32,403 nt of DNA, taken from a virus. The DNA lies in IMG/VR virus record IMGVR_UViG_3300030101_000543, positions 1 to 32,403 of that record, one strand, 5' to 3'. This document shows, piece after piece, positions 21,855 through 29,883 of the stretch. The position numbers and the translations under genes are program-made. How positions within the stretch are numbered: the first letter of the stretch is position 1; each line of letters starts with the position of its first letter. The notes under the pieces are model-generated. The model was not told the DNA's origin and did not search any database. It saw only the letters and a list, made by a program, of their open reading frames with translations.

Positions 21855-22098
21855 TTCAGCAGGAAAGAGTGGCAGTTTTGATGAGTCAAGAGCAGATCAG
21901 ATTACAAATGATCTTCAACATTGTAAAACACTAGCAAAAGAAAATACCAATAATGTACTAGAAGGATTTAAGGTTGTGCATAATTGGTACATAAGACCAT
22001 CTTTATTATTTTTACCAGATAAAGCTGAGTATGATTACAAACGAATGGTAAACAAATGTATGACTCTAAGAGGTCATGCAGTATTAACAGGAGAATAA
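21793..22098 (+). CDS. Small lipoprotein
   Basis: A 101-aa protein with a lipoprotein signal: MKKLYLIMLLISSC, with ISSC as lipobox and Cys14 as the lipidated residue. CACAGGAGAGG lies before the start. Two further Cys (HCKTLAK and NKCMTL) may form a disulfide. A phage lipoprotein in an early operon could act in superinfection exclusion by blocking a receptor; that is inference. Confidence 0.7.
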   Translation: MKKLYLIMLLISSCGYNPVIDSAGKSGSFDESRADQITNDLQHCKTLAKENTNNVLEGFKVVHNWYIRPSLLFLPDKAEYDYKRMVNKCMTLRGHAVLTGE

Positions 22099-22101
22099 AC
22101 T

Positions 22102-22575
22102 ATGGAAAAAAGAAACGACTATCTAATCAAAGCATTAGAAAAAGCAAGGAAGGAATTTAAGGAACTTAAAAAGTCTGGAAAAAATAATTTCTTCAAAACT
22201 GCAGGTGGTAAAGCACATGAATACAGTACACTAAATGATGTGTTTACAGCTTGTAGAGATGCCTTAATGAATAACGATCTCAACATTATGTATAATCTTT
22301 CATACAATGAAGGTATGAATTTTTTGACTACAACATTACATCATGTATCTAGTGGTCAGAAAGAAACATCAACATCAATTTTAGGTAATGCTCAAATGAC
22401 AAGTCAAGCACTTGGATCAGCAATTACTTATATGAGAAGATATCATATTCAAGCTATGTTGAACTTAGAAGGTGATTTTGAAGATGATGGTAATGAAGCA
22501 TCTAATAAACCTGCACCAAAAAAACAAACTACATCACAAGTGCTAGATGACAATATAGGGGGTTTAGAATTATGA
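22102..22575 (+). CDS. ERF-family single-strand annealing protein
   Basis: 157 aa. The ERF pattern is clear: ALEKARKEF near the start, GGKAHEYSTLNDVFTACRDA, a middle beta part (TTTLHHVSSGQKETS), and the hallmark ALGSAITYMRRYHIQAML followed by EGDFEDDGNEA. It anneals single strands during phage recombination and replication. The SSB-like gene follows with an ATGA overlap. Confidence 0.88.
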   Translation: MEKRNDYLIKALEKARKEFKELKKSGKNNFFKTAGGKAHEYSTLNDVFTACRDALMNNDLNIMYNLSYNEGMNFLTTTLHHVSSGQKETSTSILGNAQMTSQALGSAITYMRRYHIQAMLNLEGDFEDDGNEASNKPAPKKQTTSQVLDDNIGGLEL

Positions 22576-22907
22576 CAAAGGTTAATCTTACTTTATTTGT
22601 TAATGAGAATAAAAAAACAAATCCATTAGCACCACCATATACAAACAGTAAGTTTCAACCAAAACACGATATAGTGTTGAAAGCTGATACTGTGTATGAA
22701 ATGTCATTGTTTAAGAACACACATGACTTCGATAAGAACCCATATATAGATAGAGAGGGAAACCCAACACACAGGTTATCAATCACTATTAGAGAAAGTG
22801 AGTATTGGGCAAATCAAAGGGAAGTAGTAGAAAAAAACCTGCATCATATCACAGAGGAACAACCAAAAGCAAAACCTGTTGATCTTGATGATGACATTCC
22901 ATTTTGA
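22572..22907 (+). CDS. SSB-like single-stranded DNA-binding protein
   Basis: A 111-aa protein that ends DLDDDIPF, the acidic C-terminal tip by which SSB proteins recruit partners. The body is beta-rich and contains two aromatic-rich strands. No full OB-fold motif can be read with confidence. The position beside ERF supports a role in binding single-stranded DNA and loading the annealing protein. It overlaps its neighbours by 4 bases each. Confidence 0.7.
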   Translation: MTKVNLTLFVNENKKTNPLAPPYTNSKFQPKHDIVLKADTVYEMSLFKNTHDFDKNPYIDREGNPTHRLSITIRESEYWANQREVVEKNLHHITEEQPKAKPVDLDDDIPF

Positions 22908-23248
22908 TTAAAGACAAAAAATTTATGATTTGGGCATTGAATAGATTTAACTGCTATTCTTGCTCAATCATGAATTACGACAATTACAATCAACTCCAAT
23001 TTCACCACATTCAGTTAGAAAGAAACAAACATGGTGGTGCATTAATAAGAGATGATAGTAATGGTGTGGTTTTATGTTTCAACTGCCATCATAAAATTCA
23101 CACTAAATACGGGGAAAAGAAGTTCTGGGAAATGCTTAATGTAGATCCAAGAATAAAAGCAAAACAAATGTATGTTGAATACAAGGAGATATATAATGAA
23201 AAAAGGAAGCCAAAACGAAAGAATACTAGATCATCTAATAGAAAATAG
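22904..23248 (+). CDS. HNH endonuclease
   Basis: 114 aa. The core is FHHIQLERN (first His pair), then NGVVLCFNCHHKIHTKYG, with CYSC near residue 15 and CFNC near 66 giving four zinc-binding Cys. A TTG start at 22904 overlaps the SSB stop (TTGA); ATG 22925 is an alternative but has no ribosome site. It may be a recombination nuclease acting with ERF or a packaging nuclease. It overlaps the next gene by 53 bases. Confidence 0.8.
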   Translation: MIKDKKFMIWALNRFNCYSCSIMNYDNYNQLQFHHIQLERNKHGGALIRDDSNGVVLCFNCHHKIHTKYGEKKFWEMLNVDPRIKAKQMYVEYKEIYNEKRKPKRKNTRSSNRK

Positions 23249-23408
23249 ATCGATTAACCCATTACAAGCACTTAATTTGTATGGGTGTTTTAGACTGTCA
23301 GCAAGAATATTTGATCTCAAAGAACGAGGTATAAATATTGAAAAACACACAGAGAAAGACAGAAACACAGGTAAAGAATATGCTGTCTATACGCTTATTG
23401 GAAGATAG
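23196..23408 (+). CDS. Helix-turn-helix protein (HTH_39-like)
   Basis: A 70-aa protein using ATG 23196 after AAGGAG (23182-23187). It fits the HTH_39 pattern: NERILDHLIENRSINPLQAL then NLYGCFRLSARIFDLKERGI, a winged helix that binds DNA, ending in a beta wing (EYAVYTLIGR). It may control genes or act in replication start. It is embedded at the end of the HNH gene in another frame. Confidence 0.8.
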   Translation: MKKGSQNERILDHLIENRSINPLQALNLYGCFRLSARIFDLKERGINIEKHTEKDRNTGKEYAVYTLIGR

Positions 23409-23578
23409 TGCCACTATTTTCAAAGGATCAGCTAAAATTAGTGGACTGCTTGGACTGTAAGAAAAAATATTCGAAAGCTATGTGTATGATTATAGTTCAA
23501 GAAGTTCACCATTCATATCTTCAGAGATTATGTATAAAATGTTTCAACAGGAGAAAAAAAGATGGCAAAATTACCTAA
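23408..23578 (+). CDS. Small zinc-ribbon-like protein
   Basis: A GTG at 23408 shares its first G with the preceding TAG. The 56-aa product has CLDC near residue 14 and LCIKC near residue 42, two CxxC knuckles typical of a zinc ribbon, and a basic end (FNRRKKDGKIT). It overlaps the next gene by 17 bases. The start codon and gene are supported by position and motif, with no further evidence. Confidence 0.55.
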   Translation: MPLFSKDQLKLVDCLDCKKKYSKAMCMIIVQEVHHSYLQRLCIKCFNRRKKDGKIT

Positions 23579-24314
23579 GATGAATTTATTTATAGATGCA
23601 TTTAATTCAGACACAGTTTTTCTTACAGAAGAAGAACTTGGTCTATATATGAGAATGATTTTTTATGCTTGGACACATGATGCTTATTTACCAAAGGATA
23701 AAGAAATAATTTATTGTTTACCAAAGAAACCTAATGATGCTCTAGTTGATAAGATATTAAAATTATTCTGGACTGAAGATGATAAGGGGTTTTATCAAAA
23801 AAGAATGTTGAAGGAATATGAATATGCTATGGAAGTATCATTTAGAGCAAGTGAGAATGCAAAGAAACGCTATGCCACCGCAGAGCCACCGCAGAGCGAG
23901 TGCAGTAACACTATAACTAGAACTATAAAGACTAATACTATAACTAATAAAGATATATATATAGATCAATTTAAAGAGTTTTGGGAATTAGTAAGTAATA
24001 AAGTCAGTAAAGGACAAGCTAATAAGAATTATCAAAGATTAGACAAAGAATGGGCATTGCAACCAAAAGAACTAGCTGAAGCATACAATGATTATTACAA
24101 TTCCATTTCAGAGAAGAAGTATGTAAAACAACCTGCATTTTGGTTATCAGCAGAGAAGTATTTAGACGAAAAACCCAAAGAATACAGTAAAAAAGAAGAA
24201 GATAATTATAAATTAAAATCTTATGTAGAGATGTATCGTAAAGGAATTAGATTACCTATTTGGAGTAAACAAGACTTAGACAAACTTGAAGCACTTGCAA
24301 AACAAACTAATTAA
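23562..24314 (+). CDS. DUF1376 replication protein (lambda O-like)
   Basis: 250 aa. The N-terminal 100 residues match DUF1376: LFIDAFNSDTVFLTEEELGLY, RMIFYAWTHDAYLP. A variable linker (residues about 105-140, Thr/Asn-rich) follows, then a basic helical C-terminal part with PAFWLSAEKYLDEKP, as in phage replication initiators. It would recognise the origin and load host helicase. CAGGAG lies 13 bases before the ATG. Confidence 0.82.
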   Translation: MAKLPKMNLFIDAFNSDTVFLTEEELGLYMRMIFYAWTHDAYLPKDKEIIYCLPKKPNDALVDKILKLFWTEDDKGFYQKRMLKEYEYAMEVSFRASENAKKRYATAEPPQSECSNTITRTIKTNTITNKDIYIDQFKEFWELVSNKVSKGQANKNYQRLDKEWALQPKELAEAYNDYYNSISEKKYVKQPAFWLSAEKYLDEKPKEYSKKEEDNYKLKSYVEMYRKGIRLPIWSKQDLDKLEALAKQTN

Positions 24315-24328
24315 ACTATCTTTCAGAC

Positions 24329-24502
24329 ATGGAACATGAGCCACAACCAGAACACTATTTAATTGTTGAGGAGAAAGATGGAACATTCTCAGCTTTTATT
24401 AGATACGCAAACTTTGAAAGCAAACAAGATGCTGAAAAAGGATTGCAGTTAGTAATGGATCTCATGGGGTTTAAATTGCAACCGAATATAACTTATCATT
24501 AA
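24329..24502 (+). CDS. Small acidic protein
   Basis: A 57-aa protein starting MEHEPQPEHYLIVEEKDGTF and ending in PNITYH. It fills the gap between the replication gene and the terminase small subunit and joins the latter at TAATG. I do not recognise it. The mixed beta-alpha pattern suggests a small folded domain. Confidence 0.55.
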   Translation: MEHEPQPEHYLIVEEKDGTFSAFIRYANFESKQDAEKGLQLVMDLMGFKLQPNITYH

Positions 24503-24804
24503 TGGCAAGACCAAAAGAATATAATATCAATCCAGAAGAAATAATTAAATTAGCTAGTTATGGTTGTACTAATACTGAAATAGCTGATTTCTATGGGTGT
24601 AGTGAGAACACTATAAGGCGTTATGGCGAATATCTGACAAAAGGTAGAAGTGAAGGTAAAATCAGATTACGAAAGATACAATGGCAGATAGCTGAAAAAG
24701 GAAATGCAGTCATGGGTATCTGGCTTGGTAAGAATATTTTAGGTCAATCAGACAATGGAATGATGGAAGATGATGATACACCATTACCATTTAATGTAGA
24801 GTGA
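24502..24804 (+). CDS. Terminase small subunit
   Basis: A 100-aa protein with an HTH (KLASYGCTNTEIADFYGCSE, then NTIRRYGEYL) and a helical second half (RKIQWQIAEKGNAVMGIWLG), the plan of terminase small subunits. It recognises packaging DNA and passes it to the large subunit. It is separated from the large subunit by a DNA methyltransferase gene, which is unusual. It overlaps that gene by 4 bases. Confidence 0.8.
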   Translation: MARPKEYNINPEEIIKLASYGCTNTEIADFYGCSENTIRRYGEYLTKGRSEGKIRLRKIQWQIAEKGNAVMGIWLGKNILGQSDNGMMEDDDTPLPFNVE

Positions 24805-25547
24805 TACAGCTTTACAATAATGATTGTTTTGATGTTTTTTCAAAAATTGAAGATAATTCTATAGATCTTATACTAACAGATCCACCATATGGCACAACAG
24901 CTTGTAAGTGGGATAGTATAATTCCATTTGATCCTATGTGGAAAGAGTTAAAAAGAATTATTAGAGATAGTGGGTGTATTGCTTTATTTGGTACAGAGCC
25001 TTTTAGTTCTAAATTAAGATTATCTAATTTAAATTGGTTTAAATATGATTGGATTTGGGAAAAAAATAAAATTCATGGATTATTTAAAAATCAACCAAGA
25101 AGATCTTTTGAAATAATATCAATTTTTTATAAAAAACCACCAATTTGGAATGAAATTAAAATTAAACGAACAGAAAAAGAATATAAATTATGCAAAAGAA
25201 CAAAAAACTCAAAAACAATAGGTTCAGTTCATAGACCAAATCAAGAATTTATTTTAATTAGAAAATCTCTTGAAGATCAATGGTATAAAAAACCTATAAA
25301 TATTTTACAGTTCAATAAAGATGATATTAGAAATGGCAAACAACACCCAACGCAAAAACCATTAGCTTTACTTGAATATCTTATTAAAACCTATACTAAT
25401 GAAAATAATATTGTTTTAGATTTTACTATGGGATCTGGTTCAACAGGAGTGGCTTGTAAAAATTCAAATAGAAAATTCATTGGCATTGAAAAGGATAAAG
25501 AATACTTTGAAATAGCAAAAACAAGAATACACAATGCCCTTATCTAA
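24801..25547 (+). CDS. DNA methyltransferase, beta-type (N6-adenine or N4-cytosine)
   Basis: 248 aa with a GTG start. The catalytic DPPYG motif is at residues 27-31, the TRD region lies between, HPTQKP is near residue 184, and the SAM-binding motif FTMGSGSTG follows near 207. Catalytic motif before SAM motif is the beta-class order. It would protect phage DNA from host restriction. The TRD-like middle is very AT-rich, more so than its neighbours, hinting at a different source. It overlaps both terminase genes, so it is read within the packaging operon. Confidence 0.88.
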   Translation: MIQLYNNDCFDVFSKIEDNSIDLILTDPPYGTTACKWDSIIPFDPMWKELKRIIRDSGCIALFGTEPFSSKLRLSNLNWFKYDWIWEKNKIHGLFKNQPRRSFEIISIFYKKPPIWNEIKIKRTEKEYKLCKRTKNSKTIGSVHRPNQEFILIRKSLEDQWYKKPINILQFNKDDIRNGKQHPTQKPLALLEYLIKTYTNENNIVLDFTMGSGSTGVACKNSNRKFIGIEKDKEYFEIAKTRIHNALI

Positions 25548-26757
25548 AGCACAAAAAGAAGTATTTACATCAGAGGCTAGGTTTAGAGTTCTTATTACAG
25601 GCAGAAGATTTGGTAAAACATTTTTGGCTTTGAATGAACTAGCTAAGTTTTCAAGATATCCAAGAAAAAAAGTCTGGTACATAGCACCAACCTATAGAAT
25701 GTGTAAAGACATAATGCTTGATCCATTGGTCGATAAAATGACAAAACATAAATGGATTAGCAAGGTAAACTATTCTGATCTTACAATATCACTTAGAAAT
25801 AAATCACTAATACAGCTTAGATCAAGTGAGAACTTTAATGCTTTGAGAGGCGTGGGATTAGACTTTATTTGTATTGATGAGTTTTCAGATGTAGATGAGA
25901 GAGCATGGTTTGAAGTTCTAAGACCAACATTATCAGATAAATCTAAGGAAGGATCAGCATTGTTTTTGGGTACACCTAGAGGATATGGTAATTGGAGTTA
26001 TAATTTATTTACAAAACATGAGTCTGATAAGAATTGGCAATCATTTCAATATACTACATTAGATGGTGGTCAAGTATCAGCAAACGAAATAGACCAAGCT
26101 AAGAATGATCTTGATGATAGAACATTTAGACAAGAATACATGGCTTCATTTGAGAAATATTCTGGGCAGATATATTATAACTTTGATAGAGAGCAGAATG
26201 TTATAGAACAATATGCACCTACAACTAATTCAATACACATAGGCATAGATTTTAATGTTGACCCCGTTTCAGCAGTTATATCAGAAGTAAAACAAGATAA
26301 CTTGTATGTGTATGATGAAATTGTCATTTACAGTAGCAATACTGACGAACTTGTTGAAGAAATCAATAATCGCTACTCTGGAAAACATATATTCGTATAT
26401 CCCGATCCTGCATCAAAGCAAAGGAAAACAAGTGCAGGTGGTAAAACAGATTTATCTATATTAAAAAACGCAGGGTATAATGTAAGAGTAAGGAACGCAC
26501 ACCCATTGATTAGAGATAGGATTAATGCAGTAAATACAAAACTAAAAAATGCAAAGGGAGTAAGAACATTATTTATTGCAAATAACTGTAAGAATGTGAT
26601 AAAGAGTATAGAACGACAAATTTATAAAGAAGGAACGAGTTTGCCAGATAAGGAAAACAATTACGATCACATGAATGATGCACTAGGATATTTAGTTGAG
26701 TTTTTATACCCAATCAAAAGAGATTTCAAACCCTCACCACCACAGAGGTTCAGTTAA
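25534..26757 (+). CDS. Terminase large subunit
   Basis: 407 aa. Walker A GRRFGKT is at residues 23-29, Walker B FICIDEF at 111-117, the coupling motif LFLGTPRG near 145, and the C-terminal nuclease has GIDFNVDP (about 238) and DHMNDALGY (about 382). It cuts concatemers and pumps DNA into the head. It is shorter than many large subunits but has all main motifs. Confidence 0.95.
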   Translation: MPLSKAQKEVFTSEARFRVLITGRRFGKTFLALNELAKFSRYPRKKVWYIAPTYRMCKDIMLDPLVDKMTKHKWISKVNYSDLTISLRNKSLIQLRSSENFNALRGVGLDFICIDEFSDVDERAWFEVLRPTLSDKSKEGSALFLGTPRGYGNWSYNLFTKHESDKNWQSFQYTTLDGGQVSANEIDQAKNDLDDRTFRQEYMASFEKYSGQIYYNFDREQNVIEQYAPTTNSIHIGIDFNVDPVSAVISEVKQDNLYVYDEIVIYSSNTDELVEEINNRYSGKHIFVYPDPASKQRKTSAGGKTDLSILKNAGYNVRVRNAHPLIRDRINAVNTKLKNAKGVRTLFIANNCKNVIKSIERQIYKEGTSLPDKENNYDHMNDALGYLVEFLYPIKRDFKPSPPQRFS

Positions 26758-28178
26758 TGGCAAGTTATAAAAGAGATTTTTTAACAGCTAGACATGATGA
26801 TTATGAGTCTAAATTTAATGATTGGAACTTTCATTTATTATCATATTTAGGTGGTCAAGATTATCAGAATGGTTATCTACTCAATAGATATGTTCTAGAG
26901 TCAGATGAGGAGTATATCAAGAGAATGAATAATACCCCTATTGATAATCATTGTAAGAATGTAGTTCAAATCTATTCATCATTCCTATTTAGAGTTCCAC
27001 CCACAAGAAACTATGGCAGTCTATCTGGTGATGAACAACTTAATAATTTTTTGAAAGATGCAGATTTAGATGGTAGATCCTTTGACAATATAATTAGAGA
27101 AATGCAAATCAATGCTTCTATCTATGGAACTTGTTGGGCAATCATGGATAAACCTGCTGTGCAAACAGAAACAAGAGCAGAAGAAATACAGCTTGATATC
27201 AGACCATATATATCTGTTTACACACCAGAGAATGTTTTGAATTGGCAGTTCCAAAGAATGATAAATGGTAGATATGAATTAGTATCACTAACACTATTAG
27301 AAAACTTACAAAATGATGTAGCAACTATTAGAGTATGGACAAAAGAAGATATATCTACTTTGATGGTCAAAGATTTCAACAAAGGATATTCTACATCTCA
27401 ACCAATACTTGTTGATGAAATGCCAAATATGATTAATGAGATACCTGCTGTAATTTTATACAATCAGAAGTCACAAAAACGAGGTATTGGTATTAGTGAT
27501 TTACAAGATGTAGCTGAACTACAAAAAGCTATCTACAATGATTATTCAGAAATAGAACAACTTATCAGATTATCTAATCACCCAAGTTTAGTCAAAACAC
27601 CTAATGTAGAAGCTAGTGCAGGTGCAGGATCTATAATTGAAATGCCAGAAGATATGGAACCAAACTTAAAACCATACATCATACAACCATCATCACAATC
27701 ACTTGATGGCATCATGTCTAATATTCAAATGAAAGTAGATGCAATCAACAGAGTCACACATATGGGATCAGTAAGAGGAACAGAAAAAACAATCAACTCT
27801 GGTATAGCTTTACAAACAGAGTTTGAATTATTGAATGCAAGACTATCAGAGAAAGCAGATTATTTAGAGAATGCAGAGGAACATATTTGGAGATTGTTTG
27901 CTAAGTGGCAAGATAAAGAGTTTGATGGTGAGATAGAATATCCAGACAGCTTTAATCTTAGAGATTATTCTGCTGATCTACAGTTCCTACAAGTAGCAAA
28001 AGCATCTGGAGTTTCTTCTGATACTTTTGCAAAAGAAGTAGATAAACAAATAGCAAGAGCAGTTGTTGAAGATGATGATAAATTAGCAGATATTGATAGT
28101 GAGATAGAAGCTAAACCAAGACCAATAGGACAGTTCTCAACACCTGCAATAGAGGGTGAAGAAGTTGCCGAAGGGTAA
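26757..28178 (+). CDS. Portal protein
   Basis: 473 aa after the terminase (TAATG junction). Portal patterns are visible: CKNVVQIYSSFLFR near residue 63, GISDLQDVAELQKAIYNDYS near 245, and a long helical stem (LNARLSEKADYLENAEEHIW). The acidic C-terminus is typical of the barrel end. It forms the dodecameric gate at one head vertex. The final 23 bases overlap a basic small gene in another frame. Confidence 0.88.
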   Translation: MASYKRDFLTARHDDYESKFNDWNFHLLSYLGGQDYQNGYLLNRYVLESDEEYIKRMNNTPIDNHCKNVVQIYSSFLFRVPPTRNYGSLSGDEQLNNFLKDADLDGRSFDNIIREMQINASIYGTCWAIMDKPAVQTETRAEEIQLDIRPYISVYTPENVLNWQFQRMINGRYELVSLTLLENLQNDVATIRVWTKEDISTLMVKDFNKGYSTSQPILVDEMPNMINEIPAVILYNQKSQKRGIGISDLQDVAELQKAIYNDYSEIEQLIRLSNHPSLVKTPNVEASAGAGSIIEMPEDMEPNLKPYIIQPSSQSLDGIMSNIQMKVDAINRVTHMGSVRGTEKTINSGIALQTEFELLNARLSEKADYLENAEEHIWRLFAKWQDKEFDGEIEYPDSFNLRDYSADLQFLQVAKASGVSSDTFAKEVDKQIARAVVEDDDKLADIDSEIEAKPRPIGQFSTPAIEGEEVAEG

Positions 28179-28353
28179 AAGACGCAAAGTTCCAAAGGAT
28201 AAGAAAACAGGTGTACCCAAGAAGTATTTATCTGGACTTAAAAATGAAGAAGAAAGAAAGAAAAGAGCCAGACTTATCAAAAGAGTTTCAGCATTATACA
28301 AAGCAGGTAAACGCATACCTGCATCTTTACTAAGGGCAAGGACAAAAGCATAA
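28156..28353 (+). CDS. Small basic protein
   Basis: 65 aa with a GTG start; 26 residues (40%) are Lys or Arg. KKYLSGLKNEEERKKRARLI in the centre is a helical signature I know from small phage proteins near portal genes. It probably binds DNA in the head or prohead. No established function. Confidence 0.68.
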   Translation: MKKLPKGKRRKVPKDKKTGVPKKYLSGLKNEEERKKRARLIKRVSALYKAGKRIPASLLRARTKA

Positions 28354-28592
28354 TGGCAGTCAAAAGAAAACCCTTATCAGCATCAGTTCAAGCAACACTT
28401 AAAAGAAAAGCAAAAGCATCAAAGAGATACACATACGGAACATTAGCCAAAGTATATCGTAGAGGACAGGGTGCGTTCCTATCAGCAGGAAGTCGTAGAG
28501 TTCCTATGAGTGCTTGGGCTATGGGTAGAGTCAATAGCTTTCTTAGAGGATCAAGGAAGCATGATTTAGATTTAAGAAAGAGGAAGAAATAA
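28353..28592 (+). CDS. DUF5824-like basic protein
   Basis: 79 aa, strongly basic. KRYTYGTLAKVYRRGQGAFL and SRRVPMSAWAMGRVNSFL are strong family signatures of the DUF5824 group seen next to portal genes of marine phages. Function unknown; a head or DNA-binding role is inferred. It is joined to both neighbours by TAATG. Confidence 0.75.
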   Translation: MAVKRKPLSASVQATLKRKAKASKRYTYGTLAKVYRRGQGAFLSAGSRRVPMSAWAMGRVNSFLRGSRKHDLDLRKRKK

Positions 28593-28774
28593 TGGTAAAA
28601 GTAGCATCAATCAAAAACATCATCAAAGATCTAACACCAAGACAGCAAAGAACTATGCGTAGTCATGCCAGACACCACAGTTTAAAGCACATGAGGTCTA
28701 TGGCTAGGTCTTTAAAAAATGGCAAAACATTTGGTCAAGCACATACTACTGCTATGAGAAATGTTGGAAAGTAA
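28592..28774 (+). CDS. Small His/Arg-rich protein
   Basis: 60 aa with six His and many Arg residues (RQQRTMRSHARHHSLKHMRS). The middle helix would be strongly basic. No family recognised with confidence. It lies in the row of basic genes between portal and minor head protein. Confidence 0.62.
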   Translation: MVKVASIKNIIKDLTPRQQRTMRSHARHHSLKHMRSMARSLKNGKTFGQAHTTAMRNVGK

Positions 28775-28914
28775 TGCCTTTAATAAAAGGCTACAGCAAA
28801 AAATCTATTGATAAGAATATCAGAACAGAGATGAGGTCTGGTAAATCAAGGAAACAAGCTGTTGCAATAGCATTATCTGTTGCTAAAAAAGCAAAGAAAA
28901 GAAGAAGAAAATAA
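28774..28914 (+). CDS. DUF6496-like basic protein
   Basis: 46 aa starting at a TAATG junction. KGYSKKSIDKNIRTEMRSG and RKQAVAIALSVAKKAKKRR fit the DUF6496 pattern. Function unknown. It is one of five adjacent basic genes, likely virion or DNA-binding proteins. Confidence 0.7.
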   Translation: MPLIKGYSKKSIDKNIRTEMRSGKSRKQAVAIALSVAKKAKKRRRK

Positions 28915-29192
28915 TGGCAACATATCGAGGTAGATCAGTTAAATTAAATAAACCATTTAGAACACCAAATAAAAGCAAGAAGTTTGGAGTCTATGTAAGA
29001 GATAGATCATCTGGGAATGTCAGAATAGTTAGATTTGGTGATCCTAATATGAAGATAAAGAAGAATATTCCTGCTAGACAAAGGTCATTTTTGGCTAGAA
29101 TGGGTGGTGTTTTGAAGCAAGTAAAAGGGCAAAAGTCATTATCTCCTGCTTTTTGGTCAATAAAAGCATGGAAAAAAAGTTTTCCTCTCTAG
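28914..29192 (+). CDS. Basic phage head-region protein (YRGR family)
   Basis: 92 aa. It starts with TYRGRSVKLNKPFRTPNKSK and contains KFGVYVRDRSSGNVRIVRFG and FGDPNMKI, close to a protein of marine phages that is often near head genes or fused to head proteins. From memory, relatives carry Cys in the region ARHNC...WSC; here the corresponding part reads ARMGG...WSI, so the cysteines are missing and zinc binding may be lost. Function unknown. Confidence 0.7.
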   Translation: MATYRGRSVKLNKPFRTPNKSKKFGVYVRDRSSGNVRIVRFGDPNMKIKKNIPARQRSFLARMGGVLKQVKGQKSLSPAFWSIKAWKKSFPL

Positions 29193-29252
29193 TTGCATTC
29201 CTATAAAAAATATATACATTTTCTATATGTTAAATAATAAGGAGATATAAAA
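29193..29252 (+). promoter_or_regulatory. Promoter and leader, copy 2
   Basis: TTGCATT (29193), CTATAAAA, TATACA (29213-29218), then ATGTTAAATAATAAGGAGA (29226-29244) before the ATG at 29253. It repeats the block at 20846-20908 with small spacing changes. It would give the following methyltransferase-like gene, and perhaps the minor head genes, expression under early-type control. Confidence 0.7.
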
Positions 29253-29843
29253 ATGAAAGTTCTAATAGCCTGTGAATATTCAGGGATAGTAAGAGAAGCA
29301 TTCAAAAAAAAAGGACATGATGCTTGGAGTGTAGATATTTTACCAACAGAAATAGAAGGCAATCATATTCAAGATGATGTTCTAAACCATATTGATAAAG
29401 GTTGGGATTTGATGATTGCACACCCACCTTGCACTCATTTATCAGTAAGTGGTGCTAGATGGTTCACACAAGGTTATAAACCTATTTCTTTAAGAAATGA
29501 TGCTATAAATTTTGTAAAAAAATTGTTTGATGCAAAAATAGAAAAAATTGCAATAGAAAATCCTATCTCAGTAATATCTTCATACATAAGAAAATCAGAT
29601 CAAACTATACACCCTTATCATTTTGGAGAACCACATATGAAAGCAACTTGTTTGTGGCTTAAAAATTTACCTAAATTAAAATATACAGATGTTGTAGAAC
29701 CAGAGTTTGTATATAGTGCTAAAGGAAGAAAATGGTCTAAATGGTTTTGGGAAACATCATGCTTACCACCTAAAGAGAGAGGCAAAGCAAGAAGTAAATT
29801 TTGGGTTGGTATTGCTAAGGCTATGGCAGATCAATGGTCATAA
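29253..29843 (+). CDS. C5-cytosine methyltransferase-like protein (short)
   Basis: 196 aa. ACEYSGIVREAFKKKGHDAW gives a SAM-binding start, AHPPCTHLSVSGARWF has the catalytic Pro-Cys, and AIENP replaces the ENV motif. C5-methyltransferases are usually over 300 aa with a target recognition domain; this one is too short to hold a full one. It may be a minimal enzyme or have another use. A promoter/leader copy lies directly upstream, so it seems to be its own unit inside the head genes. Confidence 0.78.
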   Translation: MKVLIACEYSGIVREAFKKKGHDAWSVDILPTEIEGNHIQDDVLNHIDKGWDLMIAHPPCTHLSVSGARWFTQGYKPISLRNDAINFVKKLFDAKIEKIAIENPISVISSYIRKSDQTIHPYHFGEPHMKATCLWLKNLPKLKYTDVVEPEFVYSAKGRKWSKWFWETSCLPPKERGKARSKFWVGIAKAMADQWS

Positions 29844-29865
29844 TATAATTGATTATTTTTACATA

Positions 29866-29883
29866 ACCCTATAATTCTAGGGT
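29866..29883 (+). promoter_or_regulatory. Hairpin touching the minor head start codon
   Basis: ACCCTA (29866-29871) pairs with TAGGGT (29878-29883) around TAATTC. The ATG of the minor head gene follows with no gap, and the only G-rich ribosome-site-like stretch is the 3' arm. It could hide the start from ribosomes. Confidence 0.6.
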
